Positions 13,601 to 28,600 of a stretch of 64,000 nt of DNA are shown here, one piece after another (the first letter of the stretch is position 1; each line of letters begins with the position of its first letter). The stretch is taken from NCBI GenBank assembly GCA_032622095.1, contig CP136061.1:9749287-9813286 (forward strand). The letters run 5' to 3'. Made by a program: the position numbers and the translations under genes. A model generated the notes under the pieces. That model saw nothing but the letters and a program-made list of their open reading frames with translations, did no database searches and was not told where the DNA came from. The stretch is from Siphonodentalium dalli. Lineage: Eukaryota; Mollusca; Scaphopoda; Gadilida; Siphonodentaliidae.

Positions 13601-16600
13601 TACCTGGAAATATTATATTTGATTATATTCATTAAGGCCACATATACCTGAAACGTACTACATTTTCTGCAACTGCATTACTGCGTTTACCCCTTCTCCC
13701 TAATGTTACACATATCTGCTTCACACAAAACCATACATAGCACAATTCAATGAATGGTCAGCATTGAATTAATAAATTCAAATGCGGATCATCTGATATT
13801 TAGCACAATTACATTGGTGACATTTGTAGGATATGTTCAAACAACTAATATTGTGCATTGTGTTGTAGCGTATTCCATTTGCAAAGTGCCAACTGAAGGA
13901 GTTTGGACAAAATTGTCTACTAAGAAACCGGTTTGGTAGCAGCATGAAAATAGTTTTAAATAAAATGTATTATGTATCATCTCATGAGTGTTTCTTTTCA
14001 GTATAATAAGCATTATGACATACATGTGTTGTTTATTATCACAGATAGTGTTGAAAATTCCCAAAATGTAACTAGTATTTATACCACAAAGTTGTGCACT
14101 TCAGTTTCAGCATTACATTCAATAATTAATCAAAATTCTGAATGAAACTACCACACACTGTGTGGCGAATTGTTACTTCTTGGGTTCCATGCCAGTAAAT
14201 ATTATTTTTGGCCTGACTGCTGTTTTCTAAGCAGAAAACCCAAACACATTAAAGACGTAAATCATTGGGTTTAACTTGCATTGCAGTGACCAATAAATCA
14301 TTCAGATGGATCTGTTTTAATGATATGTGTACCTTTAAAGATATTTCACAACATACTTGTAAAATACATACTTTCACTTCTAGGTGGTTATCCAATATGT
14401 TGCTTTCATGATTCATGGCTGGGAGTTGCTGCCATTTTGACAGCCATTTCATGGCCGTGATTGCATTATTTTCTGTCTGTGTCACTCTATTTGCCCCCCA
14501 CCCCCTATACTCTAATTCCACACAAACTGTTATATATCGGATGAAAGAATAAGGTGTTCTGGTGTCGCTGATGACTGATATTGTTGAAAAGACAATTTTC
14601 GGAAAAATGGGCATTTTTTAAATCACTATAAAAATGTTTTCTAAAAAGCTGATTTTTGCGGATTTTGGATCTGTTATAAACAAGATATTCCTGTTTCAAA
14701 TGACGAAACAAAAAATTTAATTAAAATTTATTCTGGGTAGACGGGTAGACCTCTCGTTTCGGGTTTGACGACCAGCCTAGAAAGATATCCACATACTACT
14801 GACTTTGTTTATTAATATTTACCAGAGTTAAGGCCCTTATTTGACTTGGAAATTTGTGAATTTTGTTTCAGAAAGAACATTTAAGCTTGTAATTTGGACA
14901 AGGATCTTCTGATTCAGTTTTGATTTGATATGTTCATAACACAGCTCGGGGGAAATGATAGCGATTTACTACAGGTTTTGTCCATTCATATTTACTAGAG
15001 TTCAGCCCTTTTTTCTGACTTGGGAAGTTGAGAATGTTGTCTCTGTATGAACATTTCAACTTATACCTTGGGCATGGATCATCAGCTTTGGTTGTGCTTT
15101 GGTGTATTCATAGCCCAGTTTATACCCACTTCTTGGATTTAGAAAATAAAACCATGGACCACTCTCTAAACTAAACATTGGTTGCATACGCTTGGCTTTG
15201 TACTTGTTGGTTCTGTTGATATTTGGCATAGTTGTTCCTATTAAGGAGATGATGTGTCGCGCACAAATGTTTTAGGTCACAGGACAAGGTAGTTTTCTCG
15301 ATTAAGTCACCTGACACTACCCTTTGTGTCCGCTCTATAACTTTTGTGTACATCAAATGATTTCAACGAAACAAGGCGTGATGGTTAACCGAAGGGTGAT
15401 TGTGTGTCGCAATATGTGTGCATTGTGGTTTGTCAATGGTGAAGGTCAGATGTGATCCGATGCGTGTAATGCGTTAACAGACTCAACAGATTGCACCCAT
15501 TTTCAAAACCAACTCATACCTTACATGGAAACGAGGTGCTGATGTTGCCTACTTTCAACGCATTCTTCATATAACTTTGGTCCCAGATACTAAATCTGAT
15601 AGGTTTTTAATGAAAGAATGGGGGTATTATATTCAAAAAAGACTTCATGAAACGCAACATTACAAATTATTGGAGATCAGGGTATTAGTTTGCTCATGAG
15701 TTGTTTCATTACAGGGGTTTAGTCACTTTTGAGTGACCTTTCTTGTTTACTTCTCACCTTCTATCTTCTTTCCTCACTACTTCATCTAGTATGTTTCTTG
15801 TTTTCATGTTTACATTGTTATTATGAGCAAAATATTCCAATTTTTACAATGAGGCTCAATAAATTCTATTCTAAAATTCTATCCGTTTTAGCTCCACTTG
15901 ACAAAGTCAAGTTTGACCTATTGTTGGAATATGTCATCCATCAACAATTTATGTCAGCACACCCTATACACCTCTCTTATCCGATCATCACCAAACTTTA
16001 TATGGATCTTTGGGGTGACTTCTAGATGGAGCTAGATATCATTTTTTTCCCTAAATTTGTTAAGACATGATTGCCGTTTAGGTTTTTGCATCTAAATTCA
16101 TTGGTACACCCTGCTGCCCACATTTATTGGAGAATTGTTTTGAAAATTTACTGGCATATCGAATATGAAAGATTAAATCCTTCTTCACACCCTGTAACAA
16201 TCATTTCCTATCTGATCCATCCCAAACTTCATATGGCTCTCTGGGTTGACCTCTAGTATTACTTAAACATTTAAACTTTCTTCATTTCTTATCAATCCAT
16301 TGACTGTAATATATGACATCCCACAAGTTGAGCCACTGAAAATGTAGTCACACCAAAAATTTATTTATCCTAACTAAGTGTTTGTCAGAATTAGGTTGGT
16401 AATGTTGTACAGAATACACCTCTGACTGGTCTGAAGTATTAACCCTTTTTTCTGATTTATTAGAAACATATCGCTGCCGGTGTGCTGAACTCAAAGATTG
16501 TTGACTTTGAATCCAGGTAGGTCTATCGTCAGAGCTTCATTTGAATTAATTGAGTCTTCTAAAATACTTTAAATTCATATTCTGATGGTATAAACAGTGT

Positions 16601-19600
16601 TGTAAAACCACTGCAATTTTGTTGGTTTAATTTCATGTGATTAAGACTTACACATAGACTAAGTTATATTGTTATATCAAGCAACGTGTTTTCATAAGAA
16701 ATGACCATGATGTTGACAGTACTACTTTTTCTGAGCTTTGTTATCTAAAATAGTTGAGTGTGCAGACTAAAATTCTAGTACATGTATGCTTATCATGGAG
16801 AAATTATACTTCAATTGGTAGAGCTACATGTAATGATTAGCAATAAGGGGAGCCATGTCTTACACTTGATGTTATCAGCTGGTAAAGATGAAATTGATAT
16901 GGTTTAGTCTTATGAATGCTATTCTGCTTGTTTCCTTGTAGATTGATCTCAGACTATGATGAGATCACGATTCTGGGTAAAGGAGGCTTTGGACTTGTGA
17001 TGAAAGCGAAAAACAAAATGGATAAGCGTTTCTATGCAATCAAAAGAATCACATTACCAAATAGGTACTGTATCAATTAATTACTTGTCTAATCAACTAC
17101 TTTAGTTATTGAATATATATTCTCGAAATAAGTGTCACTTTTAACATGAAGGGAATGTCAACTTAATACAGACATTGGGTTAAGAAGGTTCGTGGGACTG
17201 CATTGAAGTTTATAATGGACCACGTTGAAGATCAACCAGGCATGGGATATTTCCGCTAAAGGAAGCCTTCACACTGAACTATATGGATATATGTCCTGCT
17301 TTGCAAGCCAGAGTAGAAAAGGGTTAACTTTTTGGTCGCCGCCGAACTGCTCAGATTAGTCACGCGTGAACTGTCCCAACATACCCGGATGCACGCGCTG
17401 AGAATTGTTAGTTTTATTTCTGCCAACAAGATAAGTCTAAGGGTGTATTTGAATTTGGAGTTTCACCTACAACTCAACTAATTCAATTTATCTATACAAT
17501 AATTCTTTCTGGTTGCCTCCGCTTTCATTTTTATCATTTTCGGTTTCGAATTCATGGACCGTTTCGCTTCAAACACAATTGTTTCGTGTTTTCGACAAAA
17601 TGCCGTCTAAATTCCAATTCGCCATAGCGCGACCATCGTTTCAATGATACAACGCACATAGATTGTTGCGAACAATACATATATGGAATTCTTATAGACC
17701 CTATAAGGTATGATAGACTTGGTCAGATTGTTAATGCCACGTGGTTCGTATTAATAACCGAAGTTTCCTAATTTCGTGTTATTTTACTCATGGTTTTTTC
17801 AACTTGCGGAATTTTCTCGCTACTGACGATGATATCTATCATATTAAGGTTACGTTTATTGTGCGAAATACATATATGGCCTTATTCTAGAACCTCTACA
17901 CTCTTAAAAATATAGGTACTTCAGATCAGAGTACCTATGTCGGTACTAAGCTTTGTCCCAGGGGGAGTACCAACAAAATGTTTGGTACTCTAGAGTACCA
18001 ACTTCTTGGTACTCTAGAGTACCAAATTGTTGGTACTTTGGATTACCTAATAATTATTTAAGTTCTACCCGGGCATTGTGCATATAATACCCACCCCGCA
18101 TTTATGTCACCGAAGCCATGACGCTCACGATATGAGGTGCCAATAAATAGATGCTTTCATGATACGCCCTATATATTATCAGAAGTACCAAAATATCAAG
18201 ACAGGTACTCTGAAGTATTTAGGTACTACGCATAGATCCAGCAATTTGATACTCCAGAGAACAAAACAGCCCTGATACCGGCAAATTTAACAATGTGACA
18301 TGTTAGATTCCAAATTATGCTGCCGTGTTTAAACATCCAATTAACTACAAAACCACAAAGACTCACTTGCATAGTGCTAAATGAAATAATCCGACAGATC
18401 TACGACCGCGAGTCGACGGGCGGCCATTTTTCACTTTAATTTAATCGTTTGCACACAGCACTCGATATTGACACACCCACGGTCTCACCCAATCAGCATG
18501 GAGCCAAAGATTGGCCCTCTATGGAGTACCAACTCATGTGGTTCTATAACGCTAAACAGGCTCTAAATGCTTATAGTACCAAACTGTCTGGTACTATCGC
18601 GGCTTTTGGTTCCATGGGGTACCTAAATCAATTGCTTTATTTGAGAGTGTAAGGTAGGTTAGAATTGGTCCGACCGTAACTGCCACATGATTCGCTATCC
18701 GAAGTCTCCTAATTTCGTGCGAATGTTATTATACTATGGCGTTTCATTTTGGGGAATTTTCTTTCAGTAATTCCCTCGCTACTCATCACAACAATGTGCT
18801 GTCACATAATACTTTGTGTTTTATGTTTCAATACTGTCACGCATGTCCCCATGATCCAGATGTGTTTGTCAAAGCTTGAAGTTGACTACAGTTTATCAAT
18901 ATCAGAATGGTACTGTTTCATGTTTAATAATCATTGTTATTTGGTTACTTAATGACTGTAGTGGAACTAAGATTCGTTAGTGTCATTATTAATTTCAGAC
19001 AGGGATTGATATCTGACAAGGGTCAGAATTCTGTTGAGAACATGATTCGATTCTCGTACAGCGCATCAACTTCACTGTTGAATTTAGAACTGCTAGCATT
19101 TAATGATTGCAAGCATGACATTCCATTGTCCCCTGGACATCATAGCTAATGGTCACTCTCAGCCATGTAGGTCGCTTTCATATCTATCTAGTTGTTTCTG
19201 CTCTGATGAACAATAGCGGCGATTCTAAGCAAGCCGGTCTGACGATGGGCTTATCTTGCTTTCGGTGCATGATATTCGTGATGGCCAGCTAGCAGTGAAG
19301 TATCCAGGGATTATTTGGGGACACCTGTTTTTGGGCAATGAAATGCCGAAGGCATATCCCAAAGACATGAGCGAGGGAGGTTTGGGTGGGGTTATCCCCC
19401 TGCTGATGGTGGGGGGGGGTCTCCCCCCTGGAATTTTTGTTTAAATCCAATGCATTGAGAGCTAATCTAGAGCTCTTGGAGTCAGTATTTTGAATTTTAC
19501 TGAGAGTTCACTTTGATCAAGTTTTTCAAGCATAACTTTGGAAAAATTTTATATTTGTATGGATTGGAAATGCTTATAATATATTGTCAGATATCTTTTG

Positions 19601-22600
19601 ATTCAATGGATTATGCTTATCCTGCTTGAATGAGACCATTATCACTGTAATTCATATAATTGGCTATTTTCTAAAATTCAAGTGAGAGAACATGACATTG
19701 ACATTCATAATCATTTTGGGAATCTGATCAGGGCATTGGAAGTTGTTTTATTTGGAATGTTACTCATAATTCCTCAGCATACTGACAAGTAAATCCATGT
19801 GGGCATAAAATTACTAAATGTGGGAAAATATGTCTATTTCAATCAAATAACATCTATGAGCATACTAGGTTAGTACTGCTCCGCTCTTGCCTTTGGTAAA
19901 GCAATTAGGTTCAATTAACCGATTGGTAAAACATTTGGAACCATGCAGGGTGTCATCCCAACCACATATATATACCACACTTGCAAAGAGGTGATACATA
20001 CATGTATATATTTGTTGGAAACATTGTTATACAAAGTTGATATCCCAGATACAGGTGATACGTGCAACTATAGTATATATTGAGTTCATTGTCCCGTCTC
20101 AATTTTCACCTGTACACACCTGATATATCAATTAATGTGATGCCACCAACTGGTATATAACACAAATTCAAGGTAACTTAAAACACGCCGTTTGCCATAC
20201 CGACATCACTCTAAAGGTAGTATTGAAGCAATACATTAGGCGCACATAATTTTACTGAGGCAAGCTGTAAATCCAGGGTTCTGGGACATCTATATATGTT
20301 TATTCAGGGATGAAAGAGTTAACAACATAACTACATTGATGGCAAACATAAAAATGGCGAAGGGGACACTTATTTTTGACAGTATGTGTATAGTTTGATG
20401 AAGCCTTAATATATGTAGAATTTTGAAGGAGATAGTCATTATATGCCACTTGAAAGCTCATTAGAAAAATATGCAATAGACCAATTCATTTGTTGTGGTG
20501 TAAACAATACGACTAAGGTTCTGGTTAGTGAAACTGTCCATTGAAATGATATATGTGATACATCACATTTTGACAGCTGGAAATTATGGGACGAAAGTCA
20601 CTTTTATTAGCTAATTATACCCCCTTTAAAAAAAAAGGGCGTACACTGTTTTGCATCTGTACGTGCGTGTGTGCATGAGTTTGTACATCCGTCCAATGTC
20701 TGTTCAGGTCATAACTTGAACAGTTGTGCTCGGATCTCAAGAAATTTGGTACGGATGTTCACTATGAGGACATTAAATAGAGGGTTCAGTCATTTTGTTC
20801 GGGTTTTCCATTATATAATTACTCATCTTTGTTTATCTGGACCATGTTGGCTTTTTCATCTGTCCAATGTCTGTTCAGGCCATAAATTGAACAGTAGTGT
20901 TCGGATCTCTATGAAATTTGGTATGGATGGTCACTACTATGAGGACATTCCAAGTGTTCGAATGTTTTGTTTAGTAATTTTCGTTCAAAAGTTATTCATC
21001 TATGTTTATCTGAAAATGCTGATTTTTGGATATTTATGTCTGAGTATATCAGTCATAGGTTATAGGTTTGTCCACAAGGGGGTATGCACCAGATGACAGT
21101 CCATCTCTTGTTATCCCCCGCCAAATTTAAAATTTGCGGGGGATATAGTAATGGGTTCCGTCCATCCGTCCCGAATTTGTAAGAGTCATAACTTCAACAA
21201 ATGTAAACGGATTTCAAAGATTTGTGGTATATGAGTTCACCTGACCATTACCTAGAATGAGTTCGCAAGCCAGGTCTGGCCAGTTATTATTACCGGAGTT
21301 ATTGGACTTTGTTTCTTATTTTTATTGAATTTACCAAATAGACGACGTCACAGGGCTCATTTCCACAAATCTCAACGGATTTCAAAGGTATTTGGTATAT
21401 GAGTTCACCTGACCATTACCTAGAATGAGTTCGCAAGCCAGGTCTGGCTGGATATTTTTACCTGGGTTATTGGACTTTGTTTATTATTTTTGTCGAATAT
21501 ACCAAATAGCAAATAGACGTCCCAGGGCTCATTTCCAGAAATCTCAACGGATTACAAAGATATTTGGTATATGAGTTCACTTTACCAGTATCTAGAACGA
21601 GTTCGCAAACCAGGTCCGGTCGGATATTTTAAGCGGACTTATTGGACTTTGTTTATTTTTTTGTGTGCAAATGGACGACTTCACAGGGCTCATTTCCACA
21701 AATGTCAATGGATTTAAAAAATGTTTGGTATATTCGTTCCCATGACCAGTACCTAAAATGAGTTCGCAAGCCAGGCTTTTTGACAAAATCCCACCTCTTG
21801 TTTAGCGCATACTGAGAATGGAAACATTATTGAGAATGGACTTCCCCAACTGCACAATTAGGCGGGGGATGCCGCCGTCTGCAACTGCTTGTTACTTCTA
21901 TTATGTAGCAGGGAGTTCTGCTACCACCTGTGTCAAGGCAAGATGAAGCTATGTAAGTTTGAACAAAATTGAATAACTTTCTATTTAAATTGTCATTCAG
22001 CGAGATGCCACCAATAAGTAGCTTTTCGACAGTGATATTTGACATACCTAAACCTGTTAAATTATTTGCTAGAGTAATTCTATGACGTGTGAACAGCCCG
22101 CAATTAAAGAAATAATGACTTGCATCTTCAACTGGATGACCACATCGGCAACTGGGATTACCACTAATAAAGTTGCAAAATTTGTCAATTTGTCAGCATT
22201 TAGGTAGCTACATAAGTTATGAAGCTTGAAATGAATTATGTTCAGTCATCGTTTTCAGTATTAATTTAGTCAGGGGGGTTTCAGGACTATATTTGTTGAT
22301 GCTAATGTTGTTTTGAAAAAGTTTATTGAGCAACTAGTTCTTACTTCTTTGGGGAGTTCGTTCCAGTCCTTATTTGATCGTGGGAAGAATGAATTACTAA
22401 AATGTTTAGTCCTCTGTTGATTTGGTGGGAAAGGGATATTGTTTCTTAGTCTATTAGTCGTTTATTGGCGGATTGGCAAGAGATCAGTCAAATAGCTTGG
22501 GGTCTTATGGTTTACTTATCCTATACATGGTATGTAGTCTTTGATATTTTCTTCTGACCATTAATATTCTCCAACATAATTTGCATAGTAGTTTATCTTG

Positions 22601-25600
22601 GGGGACAGATCGTGTAAGTCCAGTGATTAAACAGGTTGATCTGTCTAACTTGATCAAAAGGATAGAAGGGGCTGTCCCAGACTACATCGGCATACTGTCC
22701 ATTTGGGGAGTATATATGATTGGTATATTATTTCCAGTGTAGGAACCTGCGAATATTCGAGATTCGATTCGATTTCGATATCGGGCACCCGATTCGAGAT
22801 CGACACCGAATCGGTCCGCTGATTCAGAAATTTTCGAATCGGTGTTACTTTGGTGTAGTCTCGTTTTTTGCGTCTAAATAACACATGCCAAATGACATAA
22901 ACTCACAAAAATTGAAGCACAAGTTAGCCAACGTAGGTAATTTTGAATGTATGCCGTGCATTATGCAAATTATGTGCTTCGATCGCAACCAGTGACGGTG
23001 ATCAATTGCCACATATATTTGTAATCTGTATCGACCCTATGTCAATTGTCTACATGGTGCGTGGTCGCTAGATGCGGAATCCAATTGATTACCTCGTGTT
23101 TAGAACTTCAGAAATCCAATTCAGATTATAGGAATAGAATGCAATGTCAGCCGCCGATATGAGCGACAAAACATAGATTGGAATGAACAGAAACAATGAG
23201 AAACCTTAGAACAATCGGTCTGTTACAAGTATGTTCTTAAATGGACCAGTTTCGATTCATTGAATCTTGTTGATAATTAACATTTAACACTTGTTTTCTG
23301 TTTTCTGTTTTCTGGGACCCTAACTACTGTTATTATGTGATGTAGGTGTTTCATCTATTGTGGGATGAACAGTTTAACAGACAACTACCATTGGTATCGG
23401 ACTACAACAGTTATATTGCTGAAAGGTGTAGGGGTGCCACTATTTATCGTATAATTGATGAACCATTGATAAAGCTGATAATCGATTACCATTTCCGTCG
23501 TCGATTAATCTCCGTTATTTATTTCGGACGTCGGAAAGTGCCGGGTATTATTGAATACCGTGTTTATTTTACACAGTTTAATCTACAACTGAAGGGTTAA
23601 CAACCTTTGATCGTGCACCAAAGAGATTCCGACAACATGAGTATACTTAGATGTTACTAGTACAGGCTATCGTGTGGTAACTGCTGAATAAAACTCACTA
23701 TTTTAGGCCAAAAAAATAAAGGGTTTTGATTCTCGGGCAATTTTTTTTTGAGAATCGATGAGGGAGCGAGGGTTTTATTTTTGTTATGGGGATAATGCCC
23801 ATAGTTAGCATGGGTTATTATACCCTGCTTGACAAAACAAGTGTCCACCTAACCGCGATGAATTAGCGTTGTCACCGTGGCTGAAATGCAACTACACCGC
23901 GGCTCCACCGGCTAACTACAGTTGGGCCGCGGTATACTTGCCTTTCGGCCATGGTGTAGTTGTCACGGTGTACGTTCATTAAACTGAAAAAAGACGATAC
24001 AAACCAGAAATCTAACCACGGTGTACATGCCGTTCAGCTGCAGTGTAGTTGACTTTCGCCCGCAGTGTACTTGCTGTTGGGCCACGGTGTATTTGCCGTT
24101 CGGCCACGGTGCTCAACTGCAGTTACAAACTCTGACACCGCGGCCGAACGGCAAATACACCGCGGTGCAAATGGACACTTGTTTTGTCCAGCGGGGTACC
24201 TTCCCAGGTTAAGAAAATCTAAGGAGAACATTGTTTTGATATAAACTAATGTATTCCACTATAAAGAATGACCAATTATCATATTATACTACCCGTACAT
24301 CATATATATATTGTTGGTATATTTGATATATGTATGTACCTTTTTATAGTATATATCTATTTATATCAGACCTGTTTACTTTCATAATTGGAAATAGGGA
24401 GATTTGTCCTCAGAAATATGGAGATTTAGTGAAAAATAGGGAGATTTTTTTCAATGTCAGTAACATGGAAAACACTTCATATTTTGTATTTAAATGTCAT
24501 AGACTGTTTGTTGCATTTAATTTTAGTTTGCATCTGACACCTCAGTTACCTGTTTCTTGATTTTCTGCATTCAAAGGCACACCCTTTAGGTAGTATTCAC
24601 AGTTTAGTACATCTATGATCTATGCACAATTAACGGCCTTGACACCGACTACCGAGTGTCTCTAATTTCTAAAATCACTGAATCATTGGGAATAAAATTA
24701 CTATTTTTCGGTTATGGATCATGCTTTATTTCCAACAAGCCAAAATACAACAATTAAAAATATATTTGCACACTATAAAATGGTGCTCTCAGATAATTTT
24801 GTCGCCAAATATATTCAGTAACATCGGTGAATTTAAACTCAATTAAAGAGAATACGCATGGACAGAGTTGTTTGAGATTTGAAGTTAAAATTGGTATTCA
24901 ACAAGTACAAGTTGTATTAATACATGCACAAGATAATAAGGTTTATACTCACCAATACATATATGCAGAAACGTGAAGATTGTATCAGATAATAATGAAA
25001 ATAGCAACAGCAATAAAATAACGATGTGTTCAATTTGGTTTCTCTTTTAGTTCTCCTCTCGATATCGTCACTTCTTCTCGAGCCGAGAGTTCCGGTTCAC
25101 TTTCCGGTACAAACTTATCGCTGCTCCAGCTCCGGTCACTTCTGATTGAATTATCTCCCATTGATTAGAAACCCAATTTCACAACACTATTCCCCCTTTA
25201 AAATAATTAGAGTCCAGCAGAGGGAACAGCGATCCAAATCCAAATTCACAATTGATATAATCACAAGGTTTGCTGAGAAAATCATTCCACAACAAAGAAA
25301 AAATGACCATGCCTGGTCGGTGTACAATGTTGGTACGAACGAACAAAACATTGTTCTATGAGTATACAAGAAAAGTATTATAGAAAAATAAAAATACCGT
25401 ACCAGGTCGGTTTACAAATAATTCGATGAAATGAACGAATGATTACCAAAAATCCACTCTTCATTAAGCTTGAGAATTTCAAATTACTTTTGAACGGACT
25501 GACGTAGATAACCGACGTAGATAACCTTTGCCGTGTTTCGAATATCTCATGAACATCGAATAATCTGTGTGAAGAGTGGAATGCCAGTATTTCGGTTACC

Positions 25601-28600
25601 CTTTATTTAAAACGAATTAACCAACATATTGAGTGAACAATTGTGCAGTCACCACTGATACTCAAATTATAGTTTTAAAATTCACTAACTTATAAGATCT
25701 TATAAGTTTGTTCTCAAATATTAGCAATGATCCAGCGATAACCGTGGTTGCTCCAATCACAGCAATGCAATTCGACTTTGAGGATAACCTGCTGGTTATG
25801 TGATGCTTTGAATGATGATAACAATAGATTATGTTCACGTTGCATCCATTGAGCAATCAAGCGATAACCATTGTTGCTGAACAAATAAAATTATGTGTTT
25901 CTTTTTTATATATCCGGTTCACAGGACAATAAGTGAGCAATCAAGCGATAATCGTGGTTGCTCATCAGATAGAATTATGTGTTTCTTTTTTAGAAATCCG
26001 GTTCACAGGTCAATAAGTGAGCAATCAAGCGATAATAATTGTTGCTCATCCGAGAAAAGTATGTGTTCGTGCCTGTGTGAGCTGTGTTCCATAAAATGTT
26101 ATCTGGTGTGTCTCCTCGAAATCACATTAGCAATATTCTGGCCAATTCACCTGCTACCTCGCCGATAATCGCAGGCAGTGTTTTCTTTATTTTGCTATGC
26201 CAAAATAACACATTCTGCGGCTCGTCAGACACCAATTCTAGTACATGCCTCGTCCAACTGCATGAACTCCCTCCTAAATTCCATTGAAATTTGCACAGGT
26301 AGTGCCCGGAACACTTGAAACCGATGTAATTTAAGTGTTAGGTCGTTTACAATCTTCAGTAATGGAGGATAATTAAAGATATATATATAATAGACATTAC
26401 GTTTAACTGTTTGTGGTCCATCAATGTATATTCTCTCACAAGAAGGAAGCAATACAGATCTCTTTCTAGCGATAACCACTGATGCCAATGTTCATTTTAC
26501 TTGTAAGCCTCAAAACATTTCTCACATATTTCACACCTTCTTCCCCTTCCATAATAGATAGCCTGGTAAATCAGATACGATTTGAAACAAGGGCTAACTC
26601 GAAAACGACCTAAATAATTCTATGTTCTAAATCTTTGGCTATAGCATTAATAGTTGCAAAAGCGTAAAGTTTTACACATAGGCTTTTTAGCAACACTTTA
26701 ATTCTCACTCGGTAACCGGAAGAATTAACATCACGATAGCCCAATCTTATAATTGCTAAGCGTTGCAGGCCTGTCCTTACTTGATCCCCAAATTTGTTGG
26801 ACATTACACATACATATTTCTATGTACAACATATCAGGATGTTCGTGTATGTTGCCTGAGAATATGTTGTTTATAATGGTCTTTCACTTGTGATTTATAA
26901 TCCCAAATTACACAAGTATTTTCTTTCTATATATAAAACAGACACAGTATCTGCCTCCTGGGATAGTAACTGGAGTAGAGGAAATGGTAAAATATGGCTC
27001 AACCGTTACCATGTCTCTAAAAGTGACTGTTCCAGAGATAACCTCTGACTGATTTATAAAACCAATTGTAGAACTAGATCTTCAATGACCACTATAAGTA
27101 ACTTTTTAATATAGATTTAATTTGAATGGCTATTCTAGGCAGTCTCGAGACACCAGGGTTCCTGAGTGTTCACAAGTGAGTTATCAGAAGTTCATCTGTC
27201 TCAAAATATGTAAATCCTAGAAATGTATATTCAAGTTAAATCATTATAGATTGGTTTATACGTACCTTGGATATAACATCATGCAGGTTGTGGGAACTTG
27301 TCTTTTAAAGATAAGTCTGCAAACCTATATTTTGTGACTAACTATACAAGATGAAGTTTCTGGATATTGATCCAGTATAACTCCTATGTCAGCTATCAAT
27401 GAAAAGGTATCCTCATCTGCCAACGATTTGCCAACTGTAGTCTAAAACACACATGTTCAAATCTGTGAATCTTGTAATCGGGTGGTTACCTCAATGTCGA
27501 CCATGATGACATTTACCACTTGCAGCACTCAACTCTCTTTGCTAGTTTACCCCATAACGGGACAATTGTATTATAATAAACACATCAATAGCATTCGTTA
27601 AACCTGTCCGTTCCTATAACACACAGACGATCAGGAACCTTCATAATGGTTGAATAACTCACCTGCTTTTAACTGATGGAAAGTAGTCAGTCTGATTTGT
27701 TGAAGTAAGTATACAGTCTTTTAACTGTTGTCATATACATAATCTGACCTACATGTATATGTTGGAAGGAATGTTCATATTTCAATAACTGAAATGCGAA
27801 TCTCTATCGTAGAATGCCATCAGGAGTATTTCACCGTATGTGATATGGTTCCGCTGCTGCTAGAAAGTTTACACGGAACTAACAGTGTCTTTAAATATCT
27901 TCGATTTAGCTTGACTCTTTGGAAACTAAAAACCAGTGCTGAATCCAACTATGATGATGTTAACAGCCCCATGTTCGTGGTAACCACACATGGACCTTAT
28001 TCAAACTGAAGAAATTAATGTAGAAACTCATGAGAGGCAACACATATATCACTTGCGTATATATGTACGTACCATGTGCTCCCCATATGTTTACTTTCAT
28101 ATTTCACGATGTCTGCTAATCTACCTCGATCAAATATTGTAGTTTCCACGCTTAAACCTTTACATTGTGGATTATTGTCGCTCTTGAAATCAATAAGGTT
28201 TATACTCACCAATACATATATGCAGAAACGTGAAGATTGTATCAGATAATAATGAAAATAGCAACAGCAATAAAATAACGATGTGTTCAATTTGGTTTCT
28301 CTTTTAGTTCTCCCTCGATATCGTCACTTCTTCTCGAGCCGAGAGTTCCGGTTCACTTTCCGGTACAAACTTATCGCCGCTCCAGCTCCGGTCACTTCTG
28401 ATTGAATTATCTCCCGTTGATTAGAAACTCAATTTCACAACAGTCTGTTCGATTCTCGTTCTCTGTATATAAAACACGGAATACAACAAAGACGGAAACG
28501 GAACCAGAACAATCAAAGTTTAAAATCGGGATTATACATTTGATATCTATCTATATACTTTAATATTTATTCATCTATACTATAGTAACTATACATGCTA

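Noticed and set aside
14249-14711. 121-codon minus-strand frame
   Set aside because: Overlapping alternative frames, no recognised motif, intron location; could be chance.
19006-19145. Possible extra exon after TTAATTTCAG with a 46-codon open frame
   Set aside because: The kinase exons on either side (16942-17064 and 44842-44985) join perfectly in phase and match the family without it; no good donor follows.
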